Assembly: GCA_017308135.1 (NCBI GenBank)
Contig: JAFKFM010000008.1
Location: 620,001-684,000 of the forward strand
Origin: Alphaproteobacteria bacterium
Lineage (GTDB): Bacteria; Pseudomonadota; Alphaproteobacteria; CACIAM-22H2
Direction: 5' to 3'
DNA length: 64,000 bases
This document shows, one piece after another, positions 51,905 through 60,589 of the stretch. The notes under the pieces are model-generated. The model was not told the DNA's origin, ran no database searches, and saw nothing but the letters and a program-made list of their open reading frames with translations. Position 1 is the first letter of the stretch. Each line of letters begins with the position of its first letter. The translations under genes were made by a program, and so were the position numbers.

Positions 51905-52959
51905 TGCAACGGAGCAAGACGAACGCGATGACACGACGCCCCACGCTGATCGCCCTGGCGCTGGCCGGATTATTCGCCGCCGGTCCGGTCGCGGCGCAAA
52001 GCCCCGCCGAACAGCAAGCCGCGCGCTTCGCCGTCGAATGGCAGTTGCAAAGCCTGCACGCTTTCGTCGCGGTCGCGGAAGCCAAAGGCGAATACGCCAA
52101 GCGGGGTACGCGCGTGGCGCTCGAACGCGGCTACGGCACGCTCAACACCGTCCAGCGCGTGGCGTCGGGCGAGGTCGATTTCGGCTTCGGCGATTTGAAC
52201 GTGGCGCTCGCGCATAACCTGCAAGCGCCGCCCGCCCAGCGCGTGACGATCGTCGCGTCGGTGTACGACGAATCCGAAGCGGCCCTCATTACCCGCCACA
52301 AGGACATCCGCGTCGCCGCCGATTTGAAGCGCCGGCGCATCGCGGCACCGCCGGGCGTTTCGGCGCGCATCCTGTTCCCCTTGTTCGCGCAAGGGGCCGG
52401 CCTCGCACCGACCGACGTGGTCTGGCAGAACATCTCGCCGAATTTGCGCGAATTCGTGCTCGCCAAATCGCAAGTCGACGGCATCGTCGGCTCGATCTCG
52501 ACCATCCTGCCCTCGCTCAAAGTGATGGGCACGGCGGAGAACGAGTTGACCGTTTTCCGCTACGCCGACTACGGCGTCGAATTGCTGGGCCTTGGTATGT
52601 TCGTGCACAACGACCGCCTGGAGCCCGATTCCGAGCGCATCCGCGCGGTGGTCGGCGGGTCGCTCGCGGGCATCCTGCGCATGCTGGAAAATTCGGCGGA
52701 AGGCATCGCGGCGCTGCGCACCGTCGATCCCTTCGTCGAACCGACGACGGAACAATATCGCTGGGAGATCGCGCGCGACCGCACGCTGCTGACGCCGCAT
52801 ACGCGCGTCGCCGGCCTCGCCACGCTGCAAACCGCGCGCGTCGAACGCCGGTTGGCGAGCCTCGCCGCCGCGACGAATTCGACCGCACAGTTGAAGGCGG
52901 CCGATGTCTACACCGATCGCTTCCTGCCGCCCGCTTCCGAACGCGCGCTCAAGCAATGA
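51904..52959 (+). CDS. NMT1/TauA-type periplasmic binding protein
   Basis: A 351-residue binding protein of the NMT1/SsuA type with a signal peptide (core LIALALAGLFAAGPVAAQ). Stretches such as VALERGYGTLNTVQRVASGE, VDFGFGDLNVALAHN and AAPPGVSARILFP fit the fold. There is no matching ABC permease or ATPase nearby. The start at 51904 overlaps the giant gene's stop (TGATG); an ATG at 51928 is an alternative. Position suggests a role in the export system, perhaps as sensor, chaperone or co-secreted factor, which is unproven. Confidence 0.82.
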   Translation: MQRSKTNAMTRRPTLIALALAGLFAAGPVAAQSPAEQQAARFAVEWQLQSLHAFVAVAEAKGEYAKRGTRVALERGYGTLNTVQRVASGEVDFGFGDLNVALAHNLQAPPAQRVTIVASVYDESEAALITRHKDIRVAADLKRRRIAAPPGVSARILFPLFAQGAGLAPTDVVWQNISPNLREFVLAKSQVDGIVGSISTILPSLKVMGTAENELTVFRYADYGVELLGLGMFVHNDRLEPDSERIRAVVGGSLAGILRMLENSAEGIAALRTVDPFVEPTTEQYRWEIARDRTLLTPHTRVAGLATLQTARVERRLASLAAATNSTAQLKAADVYTDRFLPPASERALKQ

Positions 52960-54713
52960 CGGACGATAAAACCGCGATGAACCAGCCCAGCACCTTGCGC
53001 CGCATCGCCCTTCTCTGCGGCACCGCGATTTTCCTCGCCGGATGCGCGGTGGATGTGAACCCGATCACGACCGAGGAACATATTCAGCGCAGCCTCGCCG
53101 ACCGGCCGCATCTGTTCTCCGAGCAGGAGCCGATCGTCGGCGCGATCTCGCTGGAGGAAGCGCTCGCGCGCGCGCTCAAATACAATCTCGACCAGCGGCT
53201 TTCGATGTTCGAACAGGCGCTGCAACTGCGCCAGCTCGACCTCGCCAGTTACGACATGCTGCCCAAGCTGACCGCGAATGCCGGCTACAAAGTCCGCGAC
53301 CGCGAAGAAGTGAAGTGGAGCAAGGATTACTGGACCGGCGTGCGCACCGTGAACCCGACGGTGGGCGAAGACGAGCAGATCGGCACCGCCGATTTGACGC
53401 TGCAATGGAGCTTGCTCGATTTCGGCGTCAGCTACTACCAAGCGCTTCAGCAGGCCGACCGCGCGATGATCGCCAGCGAACGGCGCCGGCGCACGATCAA
53501 CAACATCTTCCAGGAGGTGCGCGTCGCCTATTGGCAAGCGGCGGCCGCCCAGCGCGTGCGCGGCGATCTGAAGCCCGCCTTGACCGACGCGCTGTTCGCG
53601 CTGGAAACCTTGCGCGATCTCGACCGGCGCCGCGCCCAGCCGCCGGGCGCCAATCTGCGCCAGCAACGCCAGATCCTCGACCTTATCCGCCAGCTCGAAG
53701 GGCTGGAGGTCGAGTTGCTGACCGCGACCGCGCGCTTGGGTCAGTTGATGGGCCTGCCCGCCACGACGAATTTCGAGGTCGAGGTGATCGCGCCCTCGGC
53801 GATGCGCATTCCCGACGTGCCGTTCGACATCGAAACGATGGAGCGCATCTCCCTCGTCACGCGCCCCGAAGTGCGCGAAGAAGCCTATAACACGCGCATC
53901 GCCGCTTACGAGGCCAAGCGCGGCCTGCTGCGCCTGCTGCCCAATTTCAATTTCCTGGCGCAGGCCCAGCACAACGACAACAGCTATATCCACACGCAGA
54001 ACTGGAACGAAGCCAGTGCGCGCGTGACGTGGAACTTGTTCAGCATTCTGCAAGCGCCCACGCAGATCAAAGTCGGCAAGGTGCAGCAGGAAGTGGCGGC
54101 ATTGCGCCGCCAAGCGGTTTCGATGGCGGTGGTCACGCAGGTCAATCTCGCAGTGCGCAACTTCGCGCGCTCGGCCGGCGTGTTCCAGCGCGCGACCGAG
54201 ATCGCGGATGTCGAGAAACGCCTGTCCGAACTGGGGGCGCAGCAAGCCCAGGCCCAGGCGGTCGCCGATCTCGACCGCATTCGCGGCCGCGCGGAATCGA
54301 TCGTCGCGGAGCTGGAGCGCGACCGCGCCTACGCCGCGTTGCAGAACGCGCTCGCGGCGGTGTTCGTCTCGCTCGGCGCCGATCTGCTGCCCGAGGAGGT
54401 CGAAGCGCCCGATCTCGCCACGCTGACCGGCGCCATCCGCCGCGCCAATGGCGATCTGTTCGCGGGCCGCATCCGTCTCGCGGGCATGGAGATCGAGAAG
54501 GTTCAAGAGACGCTGCGCCAGGAAGCCGCCGTGCCGCGCGAGCGGCTGGAAGCTGGCGCCTTGCCGCCGCCCCCGCCCTCGGTCTTCGCCACCGCGCCGG
54601 CCGCCGCCCTCGAACCGGACGCGGCGGAAATTCCGCCGCCGCCCGCCGACAACCCGTCGATGTTCGCGCGGATCGTCCGGTCGATCCGGGTCGAGCGCGC
54701 CGATCAGCCGTGA
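52956..54713 (+). CDS. TolC-family outer-membrane channel lipoprotein
   Basis: A 585-residue TolC-family protein with a lipobox (FLAGC, Cys30), so it is probably lipid-anchored like OprM/NodT proteins. Two tandem TolC-type repeats are visible: the first begins ISLEEALARALKYNLDQRL, the second near ISLVTRPEVREEAYNTRIAA. A proline-rich C-terminal extension (from about 525, PPPPPSVFATAP) is unusual. It would form the outer-membrane duct for the adaptor proteins encoded next. It overlaps neighbours by ATGA and GTGA. Confidence 0.9.
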   Translation: MTDDKTAMNQPSTLRRIALLCGTAIFLAGCAVDVNPITTEEHIQRSLADRPHLFSEQEPIVGAISLEEALARALKYNLDQRLSMFEQALQLRQLDLASYDMLPKLTANAGYKVRDREEVKWSKDYWTGVRTVNPTVGEDEQIGTADLTLQWSLLDFGVSYYQALQQADRAMIASERRRRTINNIFQEVRVAYWQAAAAQRVRGDLKPALTDALFALETLRDLDRRRAQPPGANLRQQRQILDLIRQLEGLEVELLTATARLGQLMGLPATTNFEVEVIAPSAMRIPDVPFDIETMERISLVTRPEVREEAYNTRIAAYEAKRGLLRLLPNFNFLAQAQHNDNSYIHTQNWNEASARVTWNLFSILQAPTQIKVGKVQQEVAALRRQAVSMAVVTQVNLAVRNFARSAGVFQRATEIADVEKRLSELGAQQAQAQAVADLDRIRGRAESIVAELERDRAYAALQNALAAVFVSLGADLLPEEVEAPDLATLTGAIRRANGDLFAGRIRLAGMEIEKVQETLRQEAAVPRERLEAGALPPPPPSVFATAPAAALEPDAAEIPPPPADNPSMFARIVRSIRVERADQP

Positions 54714-55471
54714 CGTCGCGGGCGCGGATCGGCGCCGCATGTCTGCTGGCGGCGTTACTCGGCGCCGCCGACGCAAGCGCGCAATCGCCGCCGCCGCTCG
54801 CCGCGCAAGGGGAGATACGTCTCCATCTCGTTCCGCGTCGGACGACGTTGCTGTCGACCGAAATCGCGGCGCAGATCGTCGAGCTTAGCGTGCGTGAAGG
54901 CGACGCGATCCAGGACGGTCAGCGCTTGGTGGCGCTCGATTGCGCGCCCTATCGCGCGCGCCTGGCGCGGACCGAGGCCCTGCTCAACCGCGCGCGCCGC
55001 CAGGCCGACGTGCAAAGCCAGCTCGATCGCCAGGGGGCGACCAGCAAGCTCGAATACGATCTGGCGCTGGCCGATGTGGCGGCGGCCGAAGCGGAAGTGA
55101 CCGCTGCGCGCGTGCCCGTCGGGCGCTGCACGATCGCCGCCCCGTTCGGCGGGCGCGTCGGAGAGCTTCGCGTCCAGCGCTGGCAGTTCGCGCGCGAGGG
55201 CGAACCGATCCTGGAGATCATCGACGACCGCGAGATGGAAGTCGAAATGATCGTGCCGTCGGCCTTGATCGAGAGTATGCGCCCCGGCACGCGCTTCGGC
55301 GCGGAGATCGAGGAGACGCGCAAGACCTATCCGGTCGAGATCGTGCGTTTGGCCGCGCGCATCGATCCGGTCAGCCAGACCGTGAAGATTTTCGGGCGCA
55401 TCGTCGGCCGCCATCCCGAGTTGCTGTCGGGTATGAGCGGGCGCGCCGTATCCGCACCCGCCACCCAGTGA
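54710..55471 (+). CDS. Periplasmic adaptor protein, HlyD/RND-MFP type
   Basis: A 253-residue adaptor with a signal peptide (about 1-24, ending DASA), a first half-lipoyl region (AQIVELSVREGDAIQDGQRL), a short coiled coil and the second half-lipoyl (TIAAPFGGRVGELRVQRWQF) followed by beta-barrel segments. The start is GTG at 54710, overlapping the TolC gene's stop as GTGA; no ATG fits the signal peptide. It lacks a long hairpin, so it is smaller than toxin-type HlyD. It probably links an inner-membrane partner to the TolC protein. Confidence 0.88.
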   Translation: MTSRARIGAACLLAALLGAADASAQSPPPLAAQGEIRLHLVPRRTTLLSTEIAAQIVELSVREGDAIQDGQRLVALDCAPYRARLARTEALLNRARRQADVQSQLDRQGATSKLEYDLALADVAAAEAEVTAARVPVGRCTIAAPFGGRVGELRVQRWQFAREGEPILEIIDDREMEVEMIVPSALIESMRPGTRFGAEIEETRKTYPVEIVRLAARIDPVSQTVKIFGRIVGRHPELLSGMSGRAVSAPATQ

Positions 55472-56829
55472 ACGCGCCCGTCCCGCCCGCCGGCAACGAA
55501 GCCGCCTTGCGGCGCCTATCCGCGATGCTGCAATTGCAGCGCCGCGCGCGCCGCGCCGCATCGGTCGAAGAACTTGGCTTCGTCGCGGTCAACGAGACGC
55601 ATGCGCTGGTGCCCTATCGGCAAGCGGCCTTGTTCCGGCATACGACGCGCGGCGGGCGGATTGCGGCCGTCTCGGGCCTTGCCGCCGCCGACCGCGACGC
55701 ACCCTTCGTCGTGTGGGCCGAAGGCGCCTTCGGCGCGTTCCTCGCCGCCAAAGATGCGCCACCAATCCGCACGCTGACGGCCGCCGATATTCCCGAGAAA
55801 TGGCGCGATGGCTGGGCGGGGTTCCTGCCCGCCCATGCGGTGCTGATCGCATTGACCAATGGCGAACGCCGGCTGGGTGCGTTGCTGCTGGCGCGCGACG
55901 AAGTTTTCGCCGCCCCCGAGCTCGGCACGCTCGATCTGCTGGCCGAAGCCTATGCCCATGCATGGGACGGGCTCGCGCGCGGCGGCCGCCTGCGCGTCCC
56001 CCGCGAGACCGGGCGCTGGACGCGGGCTTTGAGCGTCGCGGGCGTGCTGGCCGTCGCGGCGCTGGGCTTCGTGCCGGTCAGCGAAAGCGTGCTCGCCCCG
56101 GCGGAGATCGTCGCGCGCGAGCCCGCGATCGTGCGTGCGGCCTTGGACGGCGTGATCGACCGCATTCCGGTGAAGCCCAATCAAGCCGTCGCCGCCGGCG
56201 AATTGCTCGTCGCCCTCGACGATCGCAAGCTGCAAAGCCAGCTCGACATCGCGCGCAAAGCGACCGAGACGGCGGAGGCCGAGTTGCGCCAAGCCCTGCA
56301 AGGAGCGGTGTTCGACGCGCGCGCGCGCGCCTCGGTTCCCGTCTTGCGCGGGCGCTACGAACAATCCGCCGCCGAACTCGCGTATACGCAAACGCTGCTC
56401 GAACGCGTCGAGATCCGCGCGGCCAAAAGCGGGATCGTCGTGTTCGACGATGCCAATGATTGGATCGGCCGCCCGGTGGCGCAAGGCGAACGGATCATGC
56501 TGCTGGCCGATCCCGCACAGACCGAATTCGAAATTCGCCTGCCCGTCGCCGACGCGATCGACCTGCCGCCGGGCGCGGAAGCACGCGTCTTCCTCAATGC
56601 CGATCCGCAGCGCGCCTTGCCCGCCACGCTCGAATTCCAGGCCTATCGCGCGCAGCCGGGACCGGACGGCGCGCTCGCCTATCGTTTGAAGGCGCGGCCC
56701 GATGGCGACATGTCGGCGACGCGCATTGGCCTGAAAGGGACTGCGAAGCTCTACGGCAAATCTGTGCCGCTGGCGCTTTATGTCTTCCGCCGGCCACTCG
56801 CGGCGCTACGCCAGGCGGTGGGATTATGA
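55468..56829 (+). CDS. Membrane adaptor with N-terminal GAF-like domain and HlyD region
   Basis: A 453-residue protein starting at GTG 55468 (GTGA overlap). Residues ~15-175 look like a cytoplasmic GAF-type domain (ASVEELGFVAVNETHALVPY, LIALTNGERRLGALLLARDE). A single membrane helix (~186-203) follows, then a periplasmic HlyD-type region: AALDGVIDRIPVKPNQAVAA, a coiled-coil hairpin (~255-310) and ERVEIRAAKSGIVVFDDAND. It would join a cytoplasmic sensor to a periplasmic adaptor. Family designation of the GAF-like part is by eye and needs confirmation. Confidence 0.82.
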   Translation: MNAPVPPAGNEAALRRLSAMLQLQRRARRAASVEELGFVAVNETHALVPYRQAALFRHTTRGGRIAAVSGLAAADRDAPFVVWAEGAFGAFLAAKDAPPIRTLTAADIPEKWRDGWAGFLPAHAVLIALTNGERRLGALLLARDEVFAAPELGTLDLLAEAYAHAWDGLARGGRLRVPRETGRWTRALSVAGVLAVAALGFVPVSESVLAPAEIVAREPAIVRAALDGVIDRIPVKPNQAVAAGELLVALDDRKLQSQLDIARKATETAEAELRQALQGAVFDARARASVPVLRGRYEQSAAELAYTQTLLERVEIRAAKSGIVVFDDANDWIGRPVAQGERIMLLADPAQTEFEIRLPVADAIDLPPGAEARVFLNADPQRALPATLEFQAYRAQPGPDGALAYRLKARPDGDMSATRIGLKGTAKLYGKSVPLALYVFRRPLAALRQAVGL

Positions 56830-58973
56830 GCGCCACTGCCGCCGCCGCTGGTGCGAGAGGCGGAGACGAAGCCCCGCGTCTGCCGCCGCTGCGCGACGAG
56901 TTGCGCCTGGAACCGGGACCGACGGCGCGCGACGGCGCGCCGAGCTGGACGCTCGCCGATCCGGTTTCCGGCCGCTATTTCCGCATCGGCTGGGCCGAGT
57001 TCGAAATCCTGCGCCGCTGGCATTTGGGCGATCCCGCCGCCATCGCCGCACGCGTGGCGCGCGACACGACCCTGCGTCCGACGAACGAGGATATCCAGGA
57101 ACTGGCGAAGTTCCTGATGAAGTCCGAACTCGTGCGCGGCGGCGGCGAGAAAAGCATCGAACGCATGCTCGCCCAGCTGCGCGCCTCGCGTAAAAGCTGG
57201 CCGGTCTGGGCGGTGAAGAATTATCTCTTCGTCCGCCTGCCGCTGTTCCGGCCCGACGCGGTCCTCGACTTCATGGCGCGCAATTTCGGCTGGATCTACA
57301 CGCGCGGCTTCCTCGCGTTGACGCTGCTGTCGGGCCTGCTCGGCTTCTACCTCGCCGCGCGCCAATGGGAGAGTTTTGCCGGCAGTTTCGTCCATTTCTT
57401 CTCGCTCGAGGGCGCGTTGCTCGCCTTCCTGTCGGTCGCACTCGCCAAAATTCTGCACGAGTTCGGCCATGGCGTGACCGCCAAGCGCTTCGGCTGCGAC
57501 GTGCCGACAACGGGCTTGGCGTTCATGGTGATGTATCCCACGCTCTACACCGACACGACGTCGGTCTGGCGGCTCAACGACCGGCGCAAACGCGTGGCCG
57601 TCGCCGCCGCCGGGATGGCGGCCGAACTCGGTCTCGCCTGCTACGCGCTGCTCGCCTGGAACTTCCTGCCCGACGGACCGCTGCGCAGCGTCGTGTTCAT
57701 CTGGGCGACGTCGAGCTGGATATTGACCCTCGCTGTCAATCTCAGCCCTTTCATGCGTTTCGACGGCTATTACCTGTTCAGCGATCTGATCGACGTGCCG
57801 AATTTGCAGGAGCGCGCCTTTGCGCTGGCGCGCTGGCGGCTGCGTGAATTCCTGTTCGGCGGCAGCGAACCGGCACCGGAAGCCTGGCCGGCGCGCATGC
57901 GCCTGATCCTGCTCGGCTACGCGTTCGGCACGTGGATCTACCGCTTCACGCTGTTCCTGGGCATCGCGTTCCTCGTCTATCACATGTTCTTCAAGCTGCT
58001 GGGGATCGTGCTGTTCGCGGTCGAGATTTGGTGGTTCCTGCTGCGGCCCATCGTCATGGAGATCGTCGAATGGGCGAAGCTCGGCACCGCGCGGCGTATG
58101 GGCAAGCGCGCGATCGTGACCTTCGCCGTGTTCGGCCTCCTCATCGCCGCGTTGATCGTGCCGTGGCGCGCCTCGATCGGTGTGCCGGCCGTGCTGGGGG
58201 CCGAACAACGCGCCCTCGTCGTCGCGCCGGTCGGCGGGCGGCTCGTATCGGTCGATGCCGCGGCGGGCGACGACGTGGCCGCCGGCGCCACGCTGGTGCG
58301 TTTCGACTCCCCCGATCTCGATTATCGCCTTGCCCAAGCCGAACGGCTCGTCGCGCAATTGCGCCTGCAAGCCGCCAATGCGCTTCAGGAAGCCGACGGG
58401 GCGGCGCGCGCACAAATCCTGCGCCGCGAGCTCGACCGCGCGGAGGCTGAGCGTGTCGGGCTCGCCGGCGAGCGCGCAAGGCTGACCGTGACCGCCCCCT
58501 TCAAGGGCACGGTGATGGAGATCGGCGATGCGCTGACCCCGGGCGAATGGGTGCAGCCGGGCGAAGCTTTGGCCGTGCTGGCCGACATGTCGCATGTCGT
58601 GATCGACGCCTATATCGCGGAAGCGGATCTTGCGCGGCTGACGGCGGATGCGTCCGCTTGGCTGGTGCTCGCCGATCCGCAAGCGCCGCGCATCAAAGCG
58701 CGCGTGGTGTCGATCGCCGATACGGCGACGCGCGCACTCGCCGATGCCGAGCTTGCGTCGATCCATGGCGGGCATATCGGCGTGCGGCCCGGCCCTCAGG
58801 AAACGCTGATCCCCGAAACGCCGATCTATCGCGTGCGCTTGGCGCCCGAAGCGAGCGAGTTGCCGCGCCGCGTGGCCGTGGGCACGGCGTGGATCGACGT
58901 GGCGCCCGAAAGCATCCTGCGCCGCATCTGGAACATCGTGCTGGGCGTGCTGATCCGCGAAAGCGGATTCTAA
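56826..58973 (+). CDS. Fusion of PqqD-like domain, M50 site-2 metalloprotease and HlyD adaptor
   Basis: A 715-residue membrane protein. The N-terminal ~110 residues resemble a PqqD-type winged helix (SGRYFRIGWAEFEILRRWHL). The membrane region has the M50 zinc site HEFGHG (His211, Glu212, His215) and the third-ligand motif NLSPFMRFDGYY (Asp313), so the protease looks active. After the last helix (~428-446) a HlyD-type region follows with half-lipoyl sequences VVAPVGGRLVSVDAAAGD and LTVTAPFKGTVMEIGDALTP around a coiled coil. ATG at 56826 overlaps the previous stop. It may be the inner-membrane engine of the export system in place of an ABC transporter. Confidence 0.88.
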   Translation: MSATAAAAGARGGDEAPRLPPLRDELRLEPGPTARDGAPSWTLADPVSGRYFRIGWAEFEILRRWHLGDPAAIAARVARDTTLRPTNEDIQELAKFLMKSELVRGGGEKSIERMLAQLRASRKSWPVWAVKNYLFVRLPLFRPDAVLDFMARNFGWIYTRGFLALTLLSGLLGFYLAARQWESFAGSFVHFFSLEGALLAFLSVALAKILHEFGHGVTAKRFGCDVPTTGLAFMVMYPTLYTDTTSVWRLNDRRKRVAVAAAGMAAELGLACYALLAWNFLPDGPLRSVVFIWATSSWILTLAVNLSPFMRFDGYYLFSDLIDVPNLQERAFALARWRLREFLFGGSEPAPEAWPARMRLILLGYAFGTWIYRFTLFLGIAFLVYHMFFKLLGIVLFAVEIWWFLLRPIVMEIVEWAKLGTARRMGKRAIVTFAVFGLLIAALIVPWRASIGVPAVLGAEQRALVVAPVGGRLVSVDAAAGDDVAAGATLVRFDSPDLDYRLAQAERLVAQLRLQAANALQEADGAARAQILRRELDRAEAERVGLAGERARLTVTAPFKGTVMEIGDALTPGEWVQPGEALAVLADMSHVVIDAYIAEADLARLTADASAWLVLADPQAPRIKARVVSIADTATRALADAELASIHGGHIGVRPGPQETLIPETPIYRVRLAPEASELPRRVAVGTAWIDVAPESILRRIWNIVLGVLIRESGF

Positions 58974-59785
58974 AGCCGTTCGCGCACGGCGTAGAGCATC
59001 ACCCCGGCCGCGACCGAAAGATTGAGCGATTCCACACCATCGCGCATCGGCAGTTTGACCAGCATGCCGCACGAATCGCGCATCGCATCGCTCAGGCCGC
59101 TTTGCTCAGTCCCGTTGACGATCAGCGTGGGTGCTGCGTAAGCGGCCTCGCGATAATCGACCGCACCTTGCAACGCCGTGCCGACCGACACGCCCGGCCA
59201 GGTGCGCACGAAAGCGAGTGCCTCGTCCGGCTCGGCTGTATAGACCGGGACGGCGAAGATCGAGCCCATCGTCGCGCGCACCGCTTCGATCCCGAACGGA
59301 TCGCATGTATTGCCGATCAAAATCACGCCGCCCGCCCCGACCGCATCGGCCGTGCGCACGCAAGTGCCGAGATTGCCGGGATCGCGCACGCCTTCCAGCG
59401 CCAGCCAAAGCGGCGCCGAATTCGGATCGAGATCGGCGAGACGGCGCAAACGCTGGCGGAACACGCCGATGACGCTTTGCGCGTTGTCGCGCTGGGAGAT
59501 TTTCTCCAGCACCGCGTCCGACACTTCCAGCAATTGCGCGCCGGCGGCGGCGGCCCGGTCACATAGCGCCGCGATGGTTGGATCGGGCCGATACGCCAGC
59601 ATCTCGGGCGCGAAACCGTGATCGAGCGCTTGGGCGATCGTGCGCGCGCCTTCGGCCAGGAAAAGCCCCGTCTCGGCGCGCGCCTTGCGCATATGCAGCG
59701 CGCGGATTTCCTTGACCAGCGGATTGGCCACACTGGCGATCTCGCGCACGCGCGGGCCGGAACTGTTCGAACGAAATTCGGTCAC
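58970..59785 (-). CDS. SpoU/TrmH-family RNA 2'-O-methyltransferase
   Basis: A 271-residue SPOUT methyltransferase. It has the N-terminal substrate-binding domain (NPLVKEIRALHMRKARAETG, FLAEGARTIAQAL) and the knotted domain with motif 1 ALEGVRDPGNLGTCVRTADA, motif 2 LIVNGTEQSGLSD and motif 3 ESLNLSVAAGVMLY. It resembles RlmB-like 23S rRNA and tRNA Gm methyltransferases; which nucleotide is modified is not known. It converges on the fusion protease gene with a 4-base overlap of the ends. Confidence 0.92.
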   Translation of the reverse strand: MTEFRSNSSGPRVREIASVANPLVKEIRALHMRKARAETGLFLAEGARTIAQALDHGFAPEMLAYRPDPTIAALCDRAAAAGAQLLEVSDAVLEKISQRDNAQSVIGVFRQRLRRLADLDPNSAPLWLALEGVRDPGNLGTCVRTADAVGAGGVILIGNTCDPFGIEAVRATMGSIFAVPVYTAEPDEALAFVRTWPGVSVGTALQGAVDYREAAYAAPTLIVNGTEQSGLSDAMRDSCGMLVKLPMRDGVESLNLSVAAGVMLYAVRERL

Positions 59786-59842
59786 TGGATTGGGAAACCG
59801 CGACGAGACTGGGATTCCAGTTTATGCTTTATCGTTCCGGCC

Positions 59843-60589
59843 ATGCAAACATCCCCTTCCGTTCTGATCCTCGGCGGTACGACCGAGGCTTACGATCTCG
59901 CCGCCGCCCTCGTCGCGCACGGGGTTTCGCGCGTCGTCACATCGTTCGCGGGACGGACGAGAACCCCTCGTTTGCCCGCGGGCAAATGGCGTAGCGGCGG
60001 CTTCGGTGGCGCGGAAGGCCTCGCCGCGTATTTGCGCGCCGAGAAATTCGATGCAGTGATCGACGCCACGCATCCTTTCGCCGCCGCGATGGCGATCAAT
60101 GCCGCCGAGGCGTGCACGCAGGAGGGCGTGAAGTTGCTGCGCCTGGAACGTGAACCCTGGCGCGCCGGCCCCGGCGATCGCTGGACGGAGGTGGATACGC
60201 TCGACGAAGCCGCCGTGAACCTGCGGTGCGGTGCCAAGCGCGTGCTGATGGCCGTCGGCCGCCAGGAATTGGCGCCCTTCGTATCGCTCGACGATGTCTG
60301 GTTCCTGATCCGCTCGGTCGAAGCGCCCGAGCCGATGCCCGCGTTCAAGAAATATGAATTGCTGCTATCGCGCGGGCCGTTCGACGTCGCGGGCGAGCGC
60401 GCTTTGCTGCGCGACAAGCGCATCGACCTGATCGTCTGCAAGAACAGCGGCGGTACGGCGACGCAAGCCAAGCTGATCGCCGCGCGCGAGCTCGGCATTC
60501 AGGTGATCATGAAGCGCCGTCCGCCCCGGCCCGAATTGCCGATCGCCTATACGATCGACGATGCGCTCGCTTGGATCAAGATTCGCTGA
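59843..60589 (+). CDS. cobK: Precorrin-6A reductase
   Basis: A 248-residue CobK/CbiJ-type enzyme, which reduces precorrin-6A with NADPH in aerobic cobalamin synthesis. The N-terminal SVLILGGTTEAYDLAAALV, the VIDATHPFAAAMAINA block and the later VCKNSGGTATQAKLIAAREL motif identify it. The ATG at 59843 was chosen as the first in frame that starts the fold; no cobalamin riboswitch was seen in the short gap before it. It converges on the minus-strand cob genes and overlaps the CbiG-CobJ gene end by 14 bases. Confidence 0.93.
   Translation: MQTSPSVLILGGTTEAYDLAAALVAHGVSRVVTSFAGRTRTPRLPAGKWRSGGFGGAEGLAAYLRAEKFDAVIDATHPFAAAMAINAAEACTQEGVKLLRLEREPWRAGPGDRWTEVDTLDEAAVNLRCGAKRVLMAVGRQELAPFVSLDDVWFLIRSVEAPEPMPAFKKYELLLSRGPFDVAGERALLRDKRIDLIVCKNSGGTATQAKLIAARELGIQVIMKRRPPRPELPIAYTIDDALAWIKIR

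Noticed and set aside
45011..51934. A 2307-codon open frame antisense to the giant protein gene
   Set aside because: It mirrors the sense gene almost exactly, is extremely rich in Arg, Gly and Asp, and has no recognisable domain or ribosome site. It is a product of high GC and third-position bias.
59786..59842. Cobalamin riboswitch before cobK
   Set aside because: The gap is 57 bases, too short for the element, and no B12-box-like sequence was seen.
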